Shown here: positions 51,883 to 61,044 of the stretch, one piece after another
Numbering within the stretch: the stretch's first letter is position 1
How the letters are laid out: the number at the start of each line of letters is the position of its first letter
NCBI RefSeq assembly: GCF_030545015.1
Contig: NZ_CP120653.1
Coordinates: 2,445,406 to 2,509,405 of the forward strand
DNA: 64,000 bases
From: Myroides sp. JBRI-B21084
Lineage (GTDB): Bacteria > Bacteroidota > Bacteroidia > Flavobacteriales > Flavobacteriaceae
Direction: 5' to 3'
The notes under the pieces: generated by a model
The model's input: the letters and a program-made list of their open reading frames with translations, nothing else
What the model was told of the DNA's origin: nothing
The model's database searches: none
Made by a program: the position numbers and the translations under genes

Positions 51883-54000
51883 TTATTTTTTAAGAGTTTT
51901 AATATCGGTTAAAACATTCACAGCTTCCTCAACATACACATCAGTATTTAAATTTTTATGCCAACGTTTGCGTTTGTTTTGTAACACGGTGTCGTTTTTA
52001 AATAATGCTTCGTCGTATGGTAACGATTTAAAAGTTAAGTTGTTTTTGTAATCTTTTAACGCATTAAATTTTTTAGATTGTTCTTCTAATTGTTTTGATT
52101 TTGCTAAATAGTCTTCGTATTTTAAAGAAAATGTATTATCTTCTTGTTGCGATTTTACCCATTTAGCACTTTCATCAATTAACTTAAATTCTTTATTAGT
52201 GGCAACGCGTTTTTTACTTTTATCAATTACCGTAGCAAAGTTATTGTTGAAACTTGTGAATTTAGACATGGCAATTTTATCCCAATTCATAGCGTTATCG
52301 TTATCGCGTTCGCCTGTATCAATATATAAAAATCGATCTGGTAAAACAATATCACTTTCAACACCTTTTAGCTGGGTTGATCCACCATTTACTCTATAAA
52401 ATTTTTGACTAGTGAATTTCATTGCACCTAAATCGCCAATTTTTTTATCGCCAAAACGGTTTAAATCTAATAAATTTTGAACGGTTCCTTTACCAAATGA
52501 ATGTTTAGACCCCAAAATTAAACCACGGTTATAATCTTGAATTGCTGCAGCAAAAATTTCTGAAGCCGACGCCGAATAATTGTTAATTAAAACAACTAAA
52601 GGACCTGTCCATTGGGTTTTGTTGTCTCTATCATATAAAACCTCGCTATTGCCCGATTTTGCCTTTACTTGCACTACGGGACCTTGCGGTATAAATAAAC
52701 CAACCATGTCAACTACGGTTTGTAAAGATCCACCGCCGTTGTTACGTAAATCTATGATAATACCTTCAACGTTTTGTGCTTTTAAATATTCTACTTCTTT
52801 TGCTACATCTTTAAAAGCGTCGCGGTTTTCTTTATTTTCAAAATTAATATAGAATTTTGGTAAATGAATCATTCCGTATGTGCCTTGTGGTGTTTCAATT
52901 ACAGTTGATTTTGCAAAGGTGTCTTCAATCTCGAATTTATCGCGTGTAATTGAAATAATCTTAACAGAACCATCAACTTTTTTAACGGTTAAATTAACAA
53001 CAGTACCTTTTTTACCTTTAATCATTTTTACAACTTTATCTAAACGCATGCCAATAATATCAACTGGTTGTTCGTTGCCTTGACCTACTTTTAAAATAAC
53101 ATCGCCGTTTTCTAATTCGCCTTGACGCATAGCTGGACCACCAGGAATAATTTCGGTAATTTCGGTATTTTGGTCTTTCTTACGTAATTGCGCACCAATT
53201 CCTTCCATAGATCCTGTCATACTTTCATCAAACTTTTGTTTATCGTCTGGAGCTAAGTAGTTTGTATGCGGATCAAATTGTTCTAACAAAGTATTTATGT
53301 ACATAGAAAGCCAATCTTCGCGAGAAATTTCTTCAAAAAATTCAAAAAACTCATTTAAAGATTTTAAAGATGTTTCGCGGGCTTCTTTTTCTAATTCTAC
53401 AAACGTTTTTTTAGGTAATTTGTTTAAAGAATCGTTTTCTTGAATCTTTAGATTATCTTCAATAGTAGATAAAACACTTAATTTAAGTTGTTTGCGCCAA
53501 CGGTCTTTTAATTCTTCTTTATTTTTAGCCCACGGTTGTTTTTCGTAATCCGTATTTATCGATTCGTTAACTGTAAAATCTAAAGGTTTTGCTAAAATTT
53601 CTTTATAAAAAGTTTTTGCTTCTTGTATTCTAGTTTCAACCAAAGGGTAACTTTTGTTAAAAAAATCAATACGTTGCGCTTTAAACTCGTCGTCTAATTC
53701 GGTTTTAAATTTGTTTAATTCATCAATATCACTTTGTAATAAATAACGTTTATTACCATCAATAATATTTAAATAATTGGTATATACTTTTTCAGAAAAA
53801 GTATCATTTAAATCGGCAGGGTGGTAGTGCGCATTTTGTAAAACAAAATTTAAAACCCCCATTAAAAATGCTTCTTTTTCTGGATTTGGGTCATTAGCCT
53901 TTTTAAAAGGCACAAAACTCCACAATGCTGCAGCTAAAGCTACAACAAGTAATATAACTTTATAATTTCTTTTCATAAATTGCCAAATAGCAGTCATCAA
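51883..54000 (-). CDS. prc: Carboxy-terminal processing protease (Prc/Tsp)
   Basis: The 705-residue protein has an N-terminal membrane anchor or signal (YKVILLVVALAAALWSFVP), a Tsp N-terminal domain, a PDZ domain (about 240-330: GIGAQLRKKDQNTEITEIIP) and an S41 protease domain with the catalytic Ser in ASASEIFAAAIQDYNRG and the Lys in SKHSFGKGTVQNL. A DUF3340-type C-terminal region follows. The start at 54000 is used; an in-frame ATG at 53976 (MKRNYK) is also possible. It degrades or trims periplasmic proteins. Confidence 0.95.
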   Translation of the reverse strand: MMTAIWQFMKRNYKVILLVVALAAALWSFVPFKKANDPNPEKEAFLMGVLNFVLQNAHYHPADLNDTFSEKVYTNYLNIIDGNKRYLLQSDIDELNKFKTELDDEFKAQRIDFFNKSYPLVETRIQEAKTFYKEILAKPLDFTVNESINTDYEKQPWAKNKEELKDRWRKQLKLSVLSTIEDNLKIQENDSLNKLPKKTFVELEKEARETSLKSLNEFFEFFEEISREDWLSMYINTLLEQFDPHTNYLAPDDKQKFDESMTGSMEGIGAQLRKKDQNTEITEIIPGGPAMRQGELENGDVILKVGQGNEQPVDIIGMRLDKVVKMIKGKKGTVVNLTVKKVDGSVKIISITRDKFEIEDTFAKSTVIETPQGTYGMIHLPKFYINFENKENRDAFKDVAKEVEYLKAQNVEGIIIDLRNNGGGSLQTVVDMVGLFIPQGPVVQVKAKSGNSEVLYDRDNKTQWTGPLVVLINNYSASASEIFAAAIQDYNRGLILGSKHSFGKGTVQNLLDLNRFGDKKIGDLGAMKFTSQKFYRVNGGSTQLKGVESDIVLPDRFLYIDTGERDNDNAMNWDKIAMSKFTSFNNNFATVIDKSKKRVATNKEFKLIDESAKWVKSQQEDNTFSLKYEDYLAKSKQLEEQSKKFNALKDYKNNLTFKSLPYDEALFKNDTVLQNKRKRWHKNLNTDVYVEEAVNVLTDIKTLKK

Positions 54001-54095
54001 TAAATTTTCAACTAAAGTAAATAAAATCTACTTACAAAGGCAAATTCTACATAAATAAAATTTTGTTAAGGTGTTTAACCAGCTGTTTATTTTAA

Positions 54096-54125
54096 TTTGC
54101 ATTTTGTTTTAATTGCTTACTTTTA
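54096..54125 (+). promoter_or_regulatory. Candidate surE promoter
   Basis: TTTG (54096-54099), an 18-base spacer and TACTTTTA (54118-54125), one base off TAnnTTTG, lie about 40 bases before surE in the divergent gap with prc. Confidence 0.4.
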
Positions 54126-54166
54126 CATAGATTTTAAAAGATTTAATTTTTTAAGCAGTTTTAATA

Positions 54167-54934
54167 ATGAGAAAACCAGTGATTTTAGTAACTAATGACG
54201 ATGGCATTACTGCACCTGGCATTAGAACTTTAATTAATATAATGAAAGAAATTGGCGATGTTGTAGTTGTAGCGCCCGATAGCCCTCAATCGGGTATGGG
54301 GCATGCAATTACGGTAAATAACGCGCTTTTTTTAGAACAAGTTTTTATAGATAACCAAGAAAGTAAAGAGTATGCTTGCTCAGGCACACCAGTTGATTGC
54401 GTAAAAATTGCTATAGATCAAATTATAAAAGCAAAACCAGATTTATGTGTTTCGGGTATTAACCATGGATCTAATTCATCTTGTAATGTAATTTATTCTG
54501 GAACCATGTCTGCAGCTGTAGAAGCGGGTATGAGTGGTGTGCCTGCTATTGGTTTTTCACTGCAAGATTTTAGTTGGAATGCCGATTTTGAACCTATTAA
54601 AAAGTTTGTAAAGCAAATTACGCTTGAAACTTTAAAAAAAGGCTTACCTGAAGGAGTTGTTTTAAACGTGAACTTTCCTAAACTTTCCGAAAATGAAATT
54701 AAAGGCATTAAAGTTTGTAGGCAAGCTAATGCTACTTGGGTTGAAAAATTTGACGAGCGTACCAATCCACATGGTAAAAAATACTATTGGTTAACAGGTA
54801 CATTTGTGAACCATGACAAAGGCGAAGATACTGATGAATGGGCACTAGCAAACGGATACATTTCTGTGGTGCCAGTTCAGTACGATTTAACAGCTTATCA
54901 TGCAATGCAACAACTAAATACATGGGAATTATAA
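54167..54934 (+). CDS. surE: 5'/3'-nucleotidase SurE
   Basis: SurE is a metal-dependent phosphatase acting on nucleoside monophosphates, involved in stationary-phase survival. The 255-residue protein has the metal site VILVTNDDGITAPGI (Asp-Asp), VVVVAPDSPQSGMGHAIT, the serine in SGINHGSNSSCNVIYSGTMS and VDCVKIAID. Its stop overlaps the next start by one base (TAATG). Confidence 0.97.
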   Translation: MRKPVILVTNDDGITAPGIRTLINIMKEIGDVVVVAPDSPQSGMGHAITVNNALFLEQVFIDNQESKEYACSGTPVDCVKIAIDQIIKAKPDLCVSGINHGSNSSCNVIYSGTMSAAVEAGMSGVPAIGFSLQDFSWNADFEPIKKFVKQITLETLKKGLPEGVVLNVNFPKLSENEIKGIKVCRQANATWVEKFDERTNPHGKKYYWLTGTFVNHDKGEDTDEWALANGYISVVPVQYDLTAYHAMQQLNTWEL

Positions 54935-55209
54935 TGAATAAATTTTTAAAATTTTTATTGGGAACTTTAGCTGCATTATTGGTTTCATTTGTGATAGGTA
55001 GCGTAGTTTTTAGATTGTTTACAGGCTTAAATCCGTTTGTAGAAATGGCAATTTTTAGTATGGGAAGTGTTTCATCTAAAGCTTTTTCCATAGGAGCCAT
55101 ACCAAATATAGGGTTGTTTTATCTTTTTTTAAATCGCAACAACTACTACAGTGCGCGCGGTGTTATTTTCTCATTCATTATAATTGGTTTCTACATTATT
55201 TTTAGTTAA
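54934..55209 (+). CDS. Small membrane protein between surE and lpxB
   Basis: The ATG at 54934 gives 91 residues with two or three membrane segments (FLLGTLAALLVSFVIGSVV, NIGLFYLFLNRNNYYSA, GVIFSFIIIGFYIIFS). I do not recognise a named family. One-base overlaps on both sides (TAATG at surE and at lpxB) make it a tightly coupled member of the surE-lpxB operon. A role near lipid A synthesis is inferred from place only. Confidence 0.8.
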   Translation: MNKFLKFLLGTLAALLVSFVIGSVVFRLFTGLNPFVEMAIFSMGSVSSKAFSIGAIPNIGLFYLFLNRNNYYSARGVIFSFIIIGFYIIFS

Positions 55210-56327
55210 TGAAATATTATATAATAGCAGGCGAAGCTTCGGGTGATTTACACGGAGCAAATTTAATGAAAGCGCTTTTTAAGGCAGAACCTAATGCACA
55301 AGTACGTTTTTGGGGCGGCGATTTAATGCAGCAAGTAGGTGGTACCTTAGTAAAACATTATCAAGATTTAGCTTTTATGGGTTTTGCCGAAGTACTTGCA
55401 AACTTAAAAACCATATTAAAAAACATTGCGTTTTGTAAAAAGGATATCGCCAAATTTAATCCAGATGTAATTATTTTTATTGATTATCCTGGATTTAATA
55501 TGCGCATTGCTAAATGGGCAAAAAAGCAAGGTTTTGATACACATTATTACATATCGCCACAAATTTGGGCATGGAAAGAAAGTCGCATTAAAGCAATAAA
55601 GCGCGATATTAACCATATGTACACCATTTTGCCTTTTGAAAAGCCATTTTACGAAGAAAAACACAATTATAAAGTAGCATATGTTGGGCATCCGCTTTTA
55701 GATGCTATTGAACAATTTAAACAAAAAACACACGAAGATTTTAGAATAAAACATAAACTTGATAACCGACCAATTATAGCACTTTTACCAGGTAGTAGAA
55801 AACAAGAAATAAGTAAATTACTTACCGAAATGTTGCAAATTGTAAGTAGATATCCTGATTATCAATTTATTATAGCTGGAGCGCCAAGTTTAAGTGAATT
55901 GTTTTATAAGCCGTTCATACATACAAAAAATGTTCAATTAATTTTAAACGATACCTATAACTTGTTAAATAATGCATATGCAGCAATTGTTACATCGGGT
56001 ACCGCTACTTTAGAAACAGCTTTGTTTAACGTACCACAAGTTGTTGTTTATAAAGGAAATGAACTATCGTATCAAATTGCAAAACGCATCATTAAATTAA
56101 AGTATATTTCTTTGGTGAATTTAATTATGGATGAAGAAATTGTTACCGAATTAATTCAAAATGAATGCAATACAAACCGAATACAAACCGAATTTGAAAA
56201 AGTTATTAACAATCCTGGTCGTAGCAAAATGCTTGAAAAGTACCATGAATTAAGGGATGTTTTAGGTGGAGGTGGTGCAAGTGAGCAAGTTATTAACAAT
56301 ATTAAGAAAAATTTAAGAGAAAATTAG
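55209..56327 (+). CDS. lpxB: Lipid-A-disaccharide synthase
   Basis: LpxB joins UDP-2,3-diacylglucosamine and 2,3-diacylglucosamine-1-phosphate to form the lipid A disaccharide. The 372-residue GT-B protein shows the start YYIIAGEASGDLHGANLM, IIFIDYPGFNMRIAKWAKKQ, HYYISPQIWAWKESR, IALLPGSRKQEI and the UDP-sugar site TSGTATLETALFNVPQVVVY. It shows that the organism makes lipopolysaccharide-type lipid A. Confidence 0.97.
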   Translation: MKYYIIAGEASGDLHGANLMKALFKAEPNAQVRFWGGDLMQQVGGTLVKHYQDLAFMGFAEVLANLKTILKNIAFCKKDIAKFNPDVIIFIDYPGFNMRIAKWAKKQGFDTHYYISPQIWAWKESRIKAIKRDINHMYTILPFEKPFYEEKHNYKVAYVGHPLLDAIEQFKQKTHEDFRIKHKLDNRPIIALLPGSRKQEISKLLTEMLQIVSRYPDYQFIIAGAPSLSELFYKPFIHTKNVQLILNDTYNLLNNAYAAIVTSGTATLETALFNVPQVVVYKGNELSYQIAKRIIKLKYISLVNLIMDEEIVTELIQNECNTNRIQTEFEKVINNPGRSKMLEKYHELRDVLGGGGASEQVINNIKKNLREN

Positions 56328-56351
56328 TACTGTTAAGAAAATTAAAAAACA

Positions 56352-56359
56352 TATATTTG
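56352..56359 (+). promoter_or_regulatory. Candidate promoter of the NlpC/P60 gene
   Basis: TATATTTG matches TAnnTTTG, 49 bases before the ATG and 24 bases after lpxB. No -33 TTTG. Confidence 0.45.
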
Positions 56360-56408
56360 TGATATACCATAAGCAAAGATTATAAATTCTATATCAAAAT
56401 ATTAATTA

Positions 56409-57020
56409 ATGAAAAATTTAGCTTTAACGTTAGTGACGTTGTTTACAGTATGTTTGAGCGCAAATGGAGTAGCACAAACTGCTAAAAAAAGTCCAATTGT
56501 TACAACAACATCACAAAAAGCAAAAGAAGCTGCAGAACTTGCTAACATTAACAAAAAAATGAACGCAATTGATGACGAGTTAGATAATAAGTCATCTAAA
56601 AAAGCAGAAAAGCAAAAATATTGTTATTTAACAGAGCAACTACTAAATGTTGCCAATGATTACAGAGGAATTAGATATCAATGGGGTGGAATGTCACGAT
56701 CAGGTATGGATTGCTCAGGATTTGTAAAAAATGCTTTTAACCAATTTCACATAGATTTACCTAGAACTTCAAAAGAAATGGCTTCACGTGGCGAACGCGT
56801 TTCTGTTGCAGATGCTAAACCAGGCGATTTAATTTTCTTTAAAAACGGTGGTTCAAGAGTTATTAATCATGTAGGTATAGTGATTGAAGTAAACGGCGAC
56901 GATGTAAAATTTATACATTCGGCTACTTCAAAAGGGGTTTCTGTCAATTCAACAAAAGAAGCTTATTACAGTAAAGGTTTTGTACAAATAAACCGTGTTT
57001 ATGACAGACAAGTTTTATAG
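56409..57020 (+). CDS. NlpC/P60 family cysteine hydrolase
   Basis: The 203-residue exported protein has a signal peptide (NLALTLVTLFTVCLSANGVA), a Lys-rich helical linker (about 30-75) and a C40 peptidase domain: YRGIRYQWGGMSRSGMDCSG (catalytic Cys in DCSG), PGDLIFFKNG, INHVGIVIEVNG (catalytic His) and IHSATSKGVSV. It cuts peptide links in peptidoglycan. Confidence 0.95.
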   Translation: MKNLALTLVTLFTVCLSANGVAQTAKKSPIVTTTSQKAKEAAELANINKKMNAIDDELDNKSSKKAEKQKYCYLTEQLLNVANDYRGIRYQWGGMSRSGMDCSGFVKNAFNQFHIDLPRTSKEMASRGERVSVADAKPGDLIFFKNGGSRVINHVGIVIEVNGDDVKFIHSATSKGVSVNSTKEAYYSKGFVQINRVYDRQVL

Positions 57021-57059
57021 TTAGTTATTTAATATTCAATTTTCATACCTTTTAGTTTT

Positions 57060-59057
57060 ATGATTAAGGTAATGAAATATCCAATTTATCCCATTACATT
57101 ATTTTATGTTAGTGGGATTTTTTGTGCTTATTTTTCATTGATTCCATTTAAATGGGGTGTTTTTTTGTCAATTTTAGGTTTGCTTGTTTTTGCAGTAAAC
57201 TTGTTTGTAAAACCTTTTAAAGGATTCAGTTTTAAACGTAATTTAATAGCATTATCTTCATTGGCGGTTGTTTTTGGATCTTTAGGTTTTTTGTCGTATT
57301 ATGAATCAAACAAAAAGGACGACATTACAAATTTAAACGAAACGGATTTTGTTGTAAAAGTTACCGATGTTTTAAAACCAAATGCATACGCACATAGGGC
57401 CTACGCGCAATTAATTTCGCATGAAAAGCAACCAAAAGTATTGGTTACCTATCCTATTAATCAAACTACTCCTACAATAGGTTCGGTGTATCGTATTATT
57501 GGATCTATTTCAGAAGTTCCAAATACATCAAATCCATCAGATTTTAACTATAAAACATATCTTCAACATAAAAAGATATATTATCAAATTACAAGTTATC
57601 ATAGTGTTTTTAAAATAGGTGAGGAGCCCAATTTTCAATCAAAATTAGTAGCGTTTAGAAACAATTTAATTTACCAATTTACAAAAATGGGGTATAGCAA
57701 CAAAACAAAAGGATTTATTGAAGCTTTACTTTTTGGCGTTAAAACAAATTTAGACGGCAGTTTACAACAACAATTTAAAGATTTTGGTATTATGCATGTT
57801 TTGGCAGTTTCGGGCATGCACGTTGTAATTCTTTTCTCTACCATTACTTATGTTTTAAATAGATTAAGGGTTTCAAAAAAAGTCTTAACCATTATATTAA
57901 TACTTTTTTTAATTGTTTTTAGTTTCATGGCTGGACTGTCGGGTTCAGTGGTGCGAGCATCTTTAATGTGCTTGTTGGCAATTATAGGTAATGTATCTGG
58001 CAGAAGAACGCACACTTTTAATTTATTAGCAGGTAGTATGTTTGTAATTTTACTTTTTGAACCTAATTATTTATTTGATATAGGTTTTCAGTTAAGCTAC
58101 GCAGCCGTTTTTTCTATCTTATTTTGTTATCCAGTAGTGCAAAAGTATTTTACGTTTAAAAATGCAGTTTTAAATTATTTTGGACAATTAATTGGTGTAT
58201 CGTTAATTGCACAATTAGGTGTTTTACCTATAAGTATTTATTATTTTAAACAAATTCCACTTCTTTTTTTAATAGGTAATTTAATTGCAATTCCTATAAC
58301 AACTGTTTTGTTGGTAGCTTGGTTTGTACAATTACTAATAAGTTATTTATGGTTAAAAGCTGCTGTTTTTCTTACGTTTTATTTAAATTTATTAAGTGAC
58401 TTTTGCTTTAATACATTAGCATATTTAAATACTTTTTTTACAATAAAATCTTTTTCTACACACGTTACGATAGGACAATGTTTATTGATGTTAGCTGTTA
58501 TTTATAGTGCTTTTTGGTATTTTAAGAAGAAGGATTTTTTTAAAATATACATTGTTTTTACCTTGATAATATTGTTACAATTTGTAAGTATTTATAAAAT
58601 ATATCAAGACAAAACAACTAATGAAGTGGTGTTGCTTACTGACGCAGCTAGTGTAGTTTTCTTAAATAGACAAGGTAAATTAGTAGAGCAATACGGAAAA
58701 TCTAAAAACCGTGAATCAAGTATTACTAATTATTTATTACAAGCAAATGCTGCAATTATAAAAGTTGATACTCTTGTAAATAGTTTTAAAATAAATAATA
58801 AAAGTTGGTTAATTGTTGATAGTTTAGGAGTATACCCTATTCAAAAAACTGATTATGTGGTAATACAACAAAACGCAAAAGTTAATATAGCGCGTTTAGT
58901 TGCTTACACGCAACCTAAACAAGTTATTTTACATAACAGTAACAATAAGTTTTTAAATAACGAATATACGATGTATTTGCAAAAAGCAAAAATCCCTTGC
59001 TACGATATGCGAAACAAGGGAAGTTTTGTTATAGATTATAGTTCTGGTAACAACTGA
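57060..59057 (+). CDS. comEC: ComEC/Rec2-type DNA uptake channel
   Basis: The 665-residue protein has an N-terminal DUF4131 region (about 1-190), then the competence domain with several membrane helices: the core FGIMHVLAVSGMHVVILF, GLSGSVVRASLMCLLAIIG and FDIGFQLSYAAVFSILF. The C-terminal soluble part (about 510-665) is not a clear metallo-beta-lactamase domain, as HxHxDH motifs are absent. This short form is common in Bacteroidota. It is involved in single-strand DNA uptake in competent bacteria. A second ATG at 57072 is a possible start because a TACCTTTT promoter-like box lies at 57046-57053. Its 3' end overlaps the convergent thioredoxin gene by 22 bases. Confidence 0.93.
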   Translation: MIKVMKYPIYPITLFYVSGIFCAYFSLIPFKWGVFLSILGLLVFAVNLFVKPFKGFSFKRNLIALSSLAVVFGSLGFLSYYESNKKDDITNLNETDFVVKVTDVLKPNAYAHRAYAQLISHEKQPKVLVTYPINQTTPTIGSVYRIIGSISEVPNTSNPSDFNYKTYLQHKKIYYQITSYHSVFKIGEEPNFQSKLVAFRNNLIYQFTKMGYSNKTKGFIEALLFGVKTNLDGSLQQQFKDFGIMHVLAVSGMHVVILFSTITYVLNRLRVSKKVLTIILILFLIVFSFMAGLSGSVVRASLMCLLAIIGNVSGRRTHTFNLLAGSMFVILLFEPNYLFDIGFQLSYAAVFSILFCYPVVQKYFTFKNAVLNYFGQLIGVSLIAQLGVLPISIYYFKQIPLLFLIGNLIAIPITTVLLVAWFVQLLISYLWLKAAVFLTFYLNLLSDFCFNTLAYLNTFFTIKSFSTHVTIGQCLLMLAVIYSAFWYFKKKDFFKIYIVFTLIILLQFVSIYKIYQDKTTNEVVLLTDAASVVFLNRQGKLVEQYGKSKNRESSITNYLLQANAAIIKVDTLVNSFKINNKSWLIVDSLGVYPIQKTDYVVIQQNAKVNIARLVAYTQPKQVILHNSNNKFLNNEYTMYLQKAKIPCYDMRNKGSFVIDYSSGNN

Positions 59058-59497
59058 TCTGGAGTACGGTAACCTAAAATATCTTTTGTTTTTTTACCGT
59101 CTTTATCAATAATAATCATATCAGGATAAGCTTGAACACCAATAAACATTGCAAATTCATGCATGCCATTTCTAGAGTTTTTTCGAGCTTCTTGATAATT
59201 TGGATTTTTGTATAATTTACCACCAAATTGAATTTCTTCGTTTCCTTCGGCATTAAACTTTACAGGGTTGTATTTTTCATTTATAACCTTAATCACTTTT
59301 TCATCAGAAAAGGTGTTTTTATCTAACATTCTGCACGGACCACACCAAACAGTATAAGCATCAATAAAAATAGGTTTTTTGTTTTTTTTCTGAGCTGTTA
59401 GTGCATCTTTCATGCTCATCCATTTAATTTCCTTATTTTGTGCTTGGCTAATAAAACAAGCCATTGTAAACAACACTAATAAAATGCTTTTCTTCAT
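59036..59497 (-). CDS. Periplasmic thioredoxin-family protein
   Basis: The 153-residue protein has a signal peptide (KKSILLVLFTMACFISQAQN) and a thioredoxin fold with the active site WCGPC (in FIDAYTVWCGPCRMLDKNTF) and the cis-proline region VQAYPDMIIIDKDG. It reads as a periplasmic thiol reductase or oxidase. Its last 22 bases overlap the end of comEC on the other strand. Confidence 0.93.
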   Translation of the reverse strand: MKKSILLVLFTMACFISQAQNKEIKWMSMKDALTAQKKNKKPIFIDAYTVWCGPCRMLDKNTFSDEKVIKVINEKYNPVKFNAEGNEEIQFGGKLYKNPNYQEARKNSRNGMHEFAMFIGVQAYPDMIIIDKDGKKTKDILGYRTPDQLLPEL

Positions 59498-59528
59498 AGT
59501 TTTAAAATTAAGTATGTAAATATAAAAA

Positions 59529-59556
59529 AAATCCGATAGTAAAAACTATCGGATTT
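59529..59556 (-). terminator. Terminator after the POT transporter
   Basis: AAATCCGATAGT (59529-59540) pairs perfectly with ACTATCGGATTT (59545-59556); the minus-strand continuation is T-rich. It lies 20 bases after the POT gene stop. Confidence 0.9.
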
Positions 59557-59576
59557 CATATTTTCAAAAATTATGC

Positions 59577-61001
59577 CTATTTTACTCCGTGCATTAATTT
59601 TAAGATAACTTTGTTTAATAAAATTAATAAAACACCAAATATCATAACCGATATTGCAATATAAGTGAAAACTTCGCCTGCACCTAAGGTTTCAACAACT
59701 GAAGCTAAATAACCACCAATAAAATTAGCAACAGATGTAGCTAACATCCAAACAGCCATTAATATTGAAGCTAGTTTTACAGGTGCTAGTTTTGTTACAA
59801 CAGATAAACCAACTGGCGATAAACATAATTCGGCAATTGTGTGTAATAAATACGTCATAATTAACCACATTAATGCTGCTTTGTTAGCTTCATCGGCAAC
59901 GTCTCCATTTGCTACACGTTCTGCTACGGCACCTAACATAAATAAGAAACCTAAACCTAAAATTACCAATCCTAACCCCATTTTTACCGGTGTTGTTAAT
60001 TTTCTTCCTAATTTAGAGTTCCAAAATATTGCAAATAATGGTGCTAAAGTAACAATGAAAATTGGGTTAACCGATTGAAACCAAGAGGTTGGTATTTCAA
60101 AGCTACCAATTGTTCTATTAATAAATTTATCGGTATATAATGATAACGAAGATCCTGCTTGTTCAAAACCAGCCCAAAAGAATACAGCAAATGCAAATAA
60201 AATAAAAATAACACTTGTTCTTTGTTTTTCTTGTGCCGCTGTAAGCACTTCACCTGTTTCTGGGTTTGTTGAAGTAGTTACTTCACTTTCGTTTGCGTTT
60301 GTATTATTAGTGACTGGTTTTTTACCTAAATCACCTAAATATTTTTGTGCAAATCCATTAAAAATTAACTGACCCAATAACATACCAATACCTGCAGCTA
60401 AAAAGCCCCAACGGTAACCAAATGCAATTGTACCATCAACATTTGTTGTTTTAAATAAGTTATCGGTAAAATAACCAATTACAAAAGGTGCTAAAAGCGC
60501 GCCTAAGTTAATTCCCATGTAAAAAATAGAGAATGCAGAATCTCTTCTACTATCACCATCTTTATACAACCCACCAACTAACGTTGAAATGTTAGGTTTA
60601 AAAAATCCGTTACCTATAATTAATAAAAACAAGCCAATGTAAAGGCCACTTAAAGTATTCATACTAAAAAGGGCAAACTGGCCAACCATCATAGTAATAC
60701 CACCAATGGTAATAGCTAAACGTTTTCCAAGATATTTATCAGCAAGCCAACCACCAATAAGTGGGGTAAAATATACCAAACCGGTAAAATAACCATATAA
60801 TAAGGTAGCTTGCGAAGCTTCAATTCCTAAACCTCCTTCAACTAATTTTTTTGTAAGGTATAAGATAAGAATGGCACGCATCCCATAATAACTAAAGCGT
60901 TCCCACATTTCTGTGAAAAACAATAAAAACAACCCTTTTGGGTGTCCAAACCAGGTTCCGTGTTTTTCTGATGGATTAATTATTTGACTATCGTTTGTCA
61001 T
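59577..61001 (-). CDS. POT-family peptide MFS transporter
   Basis: Proton-dependent oligopeptide transporters take up di- and tripeptides. The 474-residue protein has the POT start GLFLLFFTEMWERFSYYGMRA (ExxER-type motif), PLIGGWLADKYLGKR, GNGFFKPNISTLVGGLY and FYMGINLGALLAPFVIGYF, with about 12-14 membrane helices. It is one of three tandem transporters on the minus strand. Confidence 0.95.
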   Translation of the reverse strand: MTNDSQIINPSEKHGTWFGHPKGLFLLFFTEMWERFSYYGMRAILILYLTKKLVEGGLGIEASQATLLYGYFTGLVYFTPLIGGWLADKYLGKRLAITIGGITMMVGQFALFSMNTLSGLYIGLFLLIIGNGFFKPNISTLVGGLYKDGDSRRDSAFSIFYMGINLGALLAPFVIGYFTDNLFKTTNVDGTIAFGYRWGFLAAGIGMLLGQLIFNGFAQKYLGDLGKKPVTNNTNANESEVTTSTNPETGEVLTAAQEKQRTSVIFILFAFAVFFWAGFEQAGSSLSLYTDKFINRTIGSFEIPTSWFQSVNPIFIVTLAPLFAIFWNSKLGRKLTTPVKMGLGLVILGLGFLFMLGAVAERVANGDVADEANKAALMWLIMTYLLHTIAELCLSPVGLSVVTKLAPVKLASILMAVWMLATSVANFIGGYLASVVETLGAGEVFTYIAISVMIFGVLLILLNKVILKLMHGVK

Positions 61002-61044
61002 TTAAAATAAAATTTTAATTTAAGAATTCTCGAAGATAAATAAA

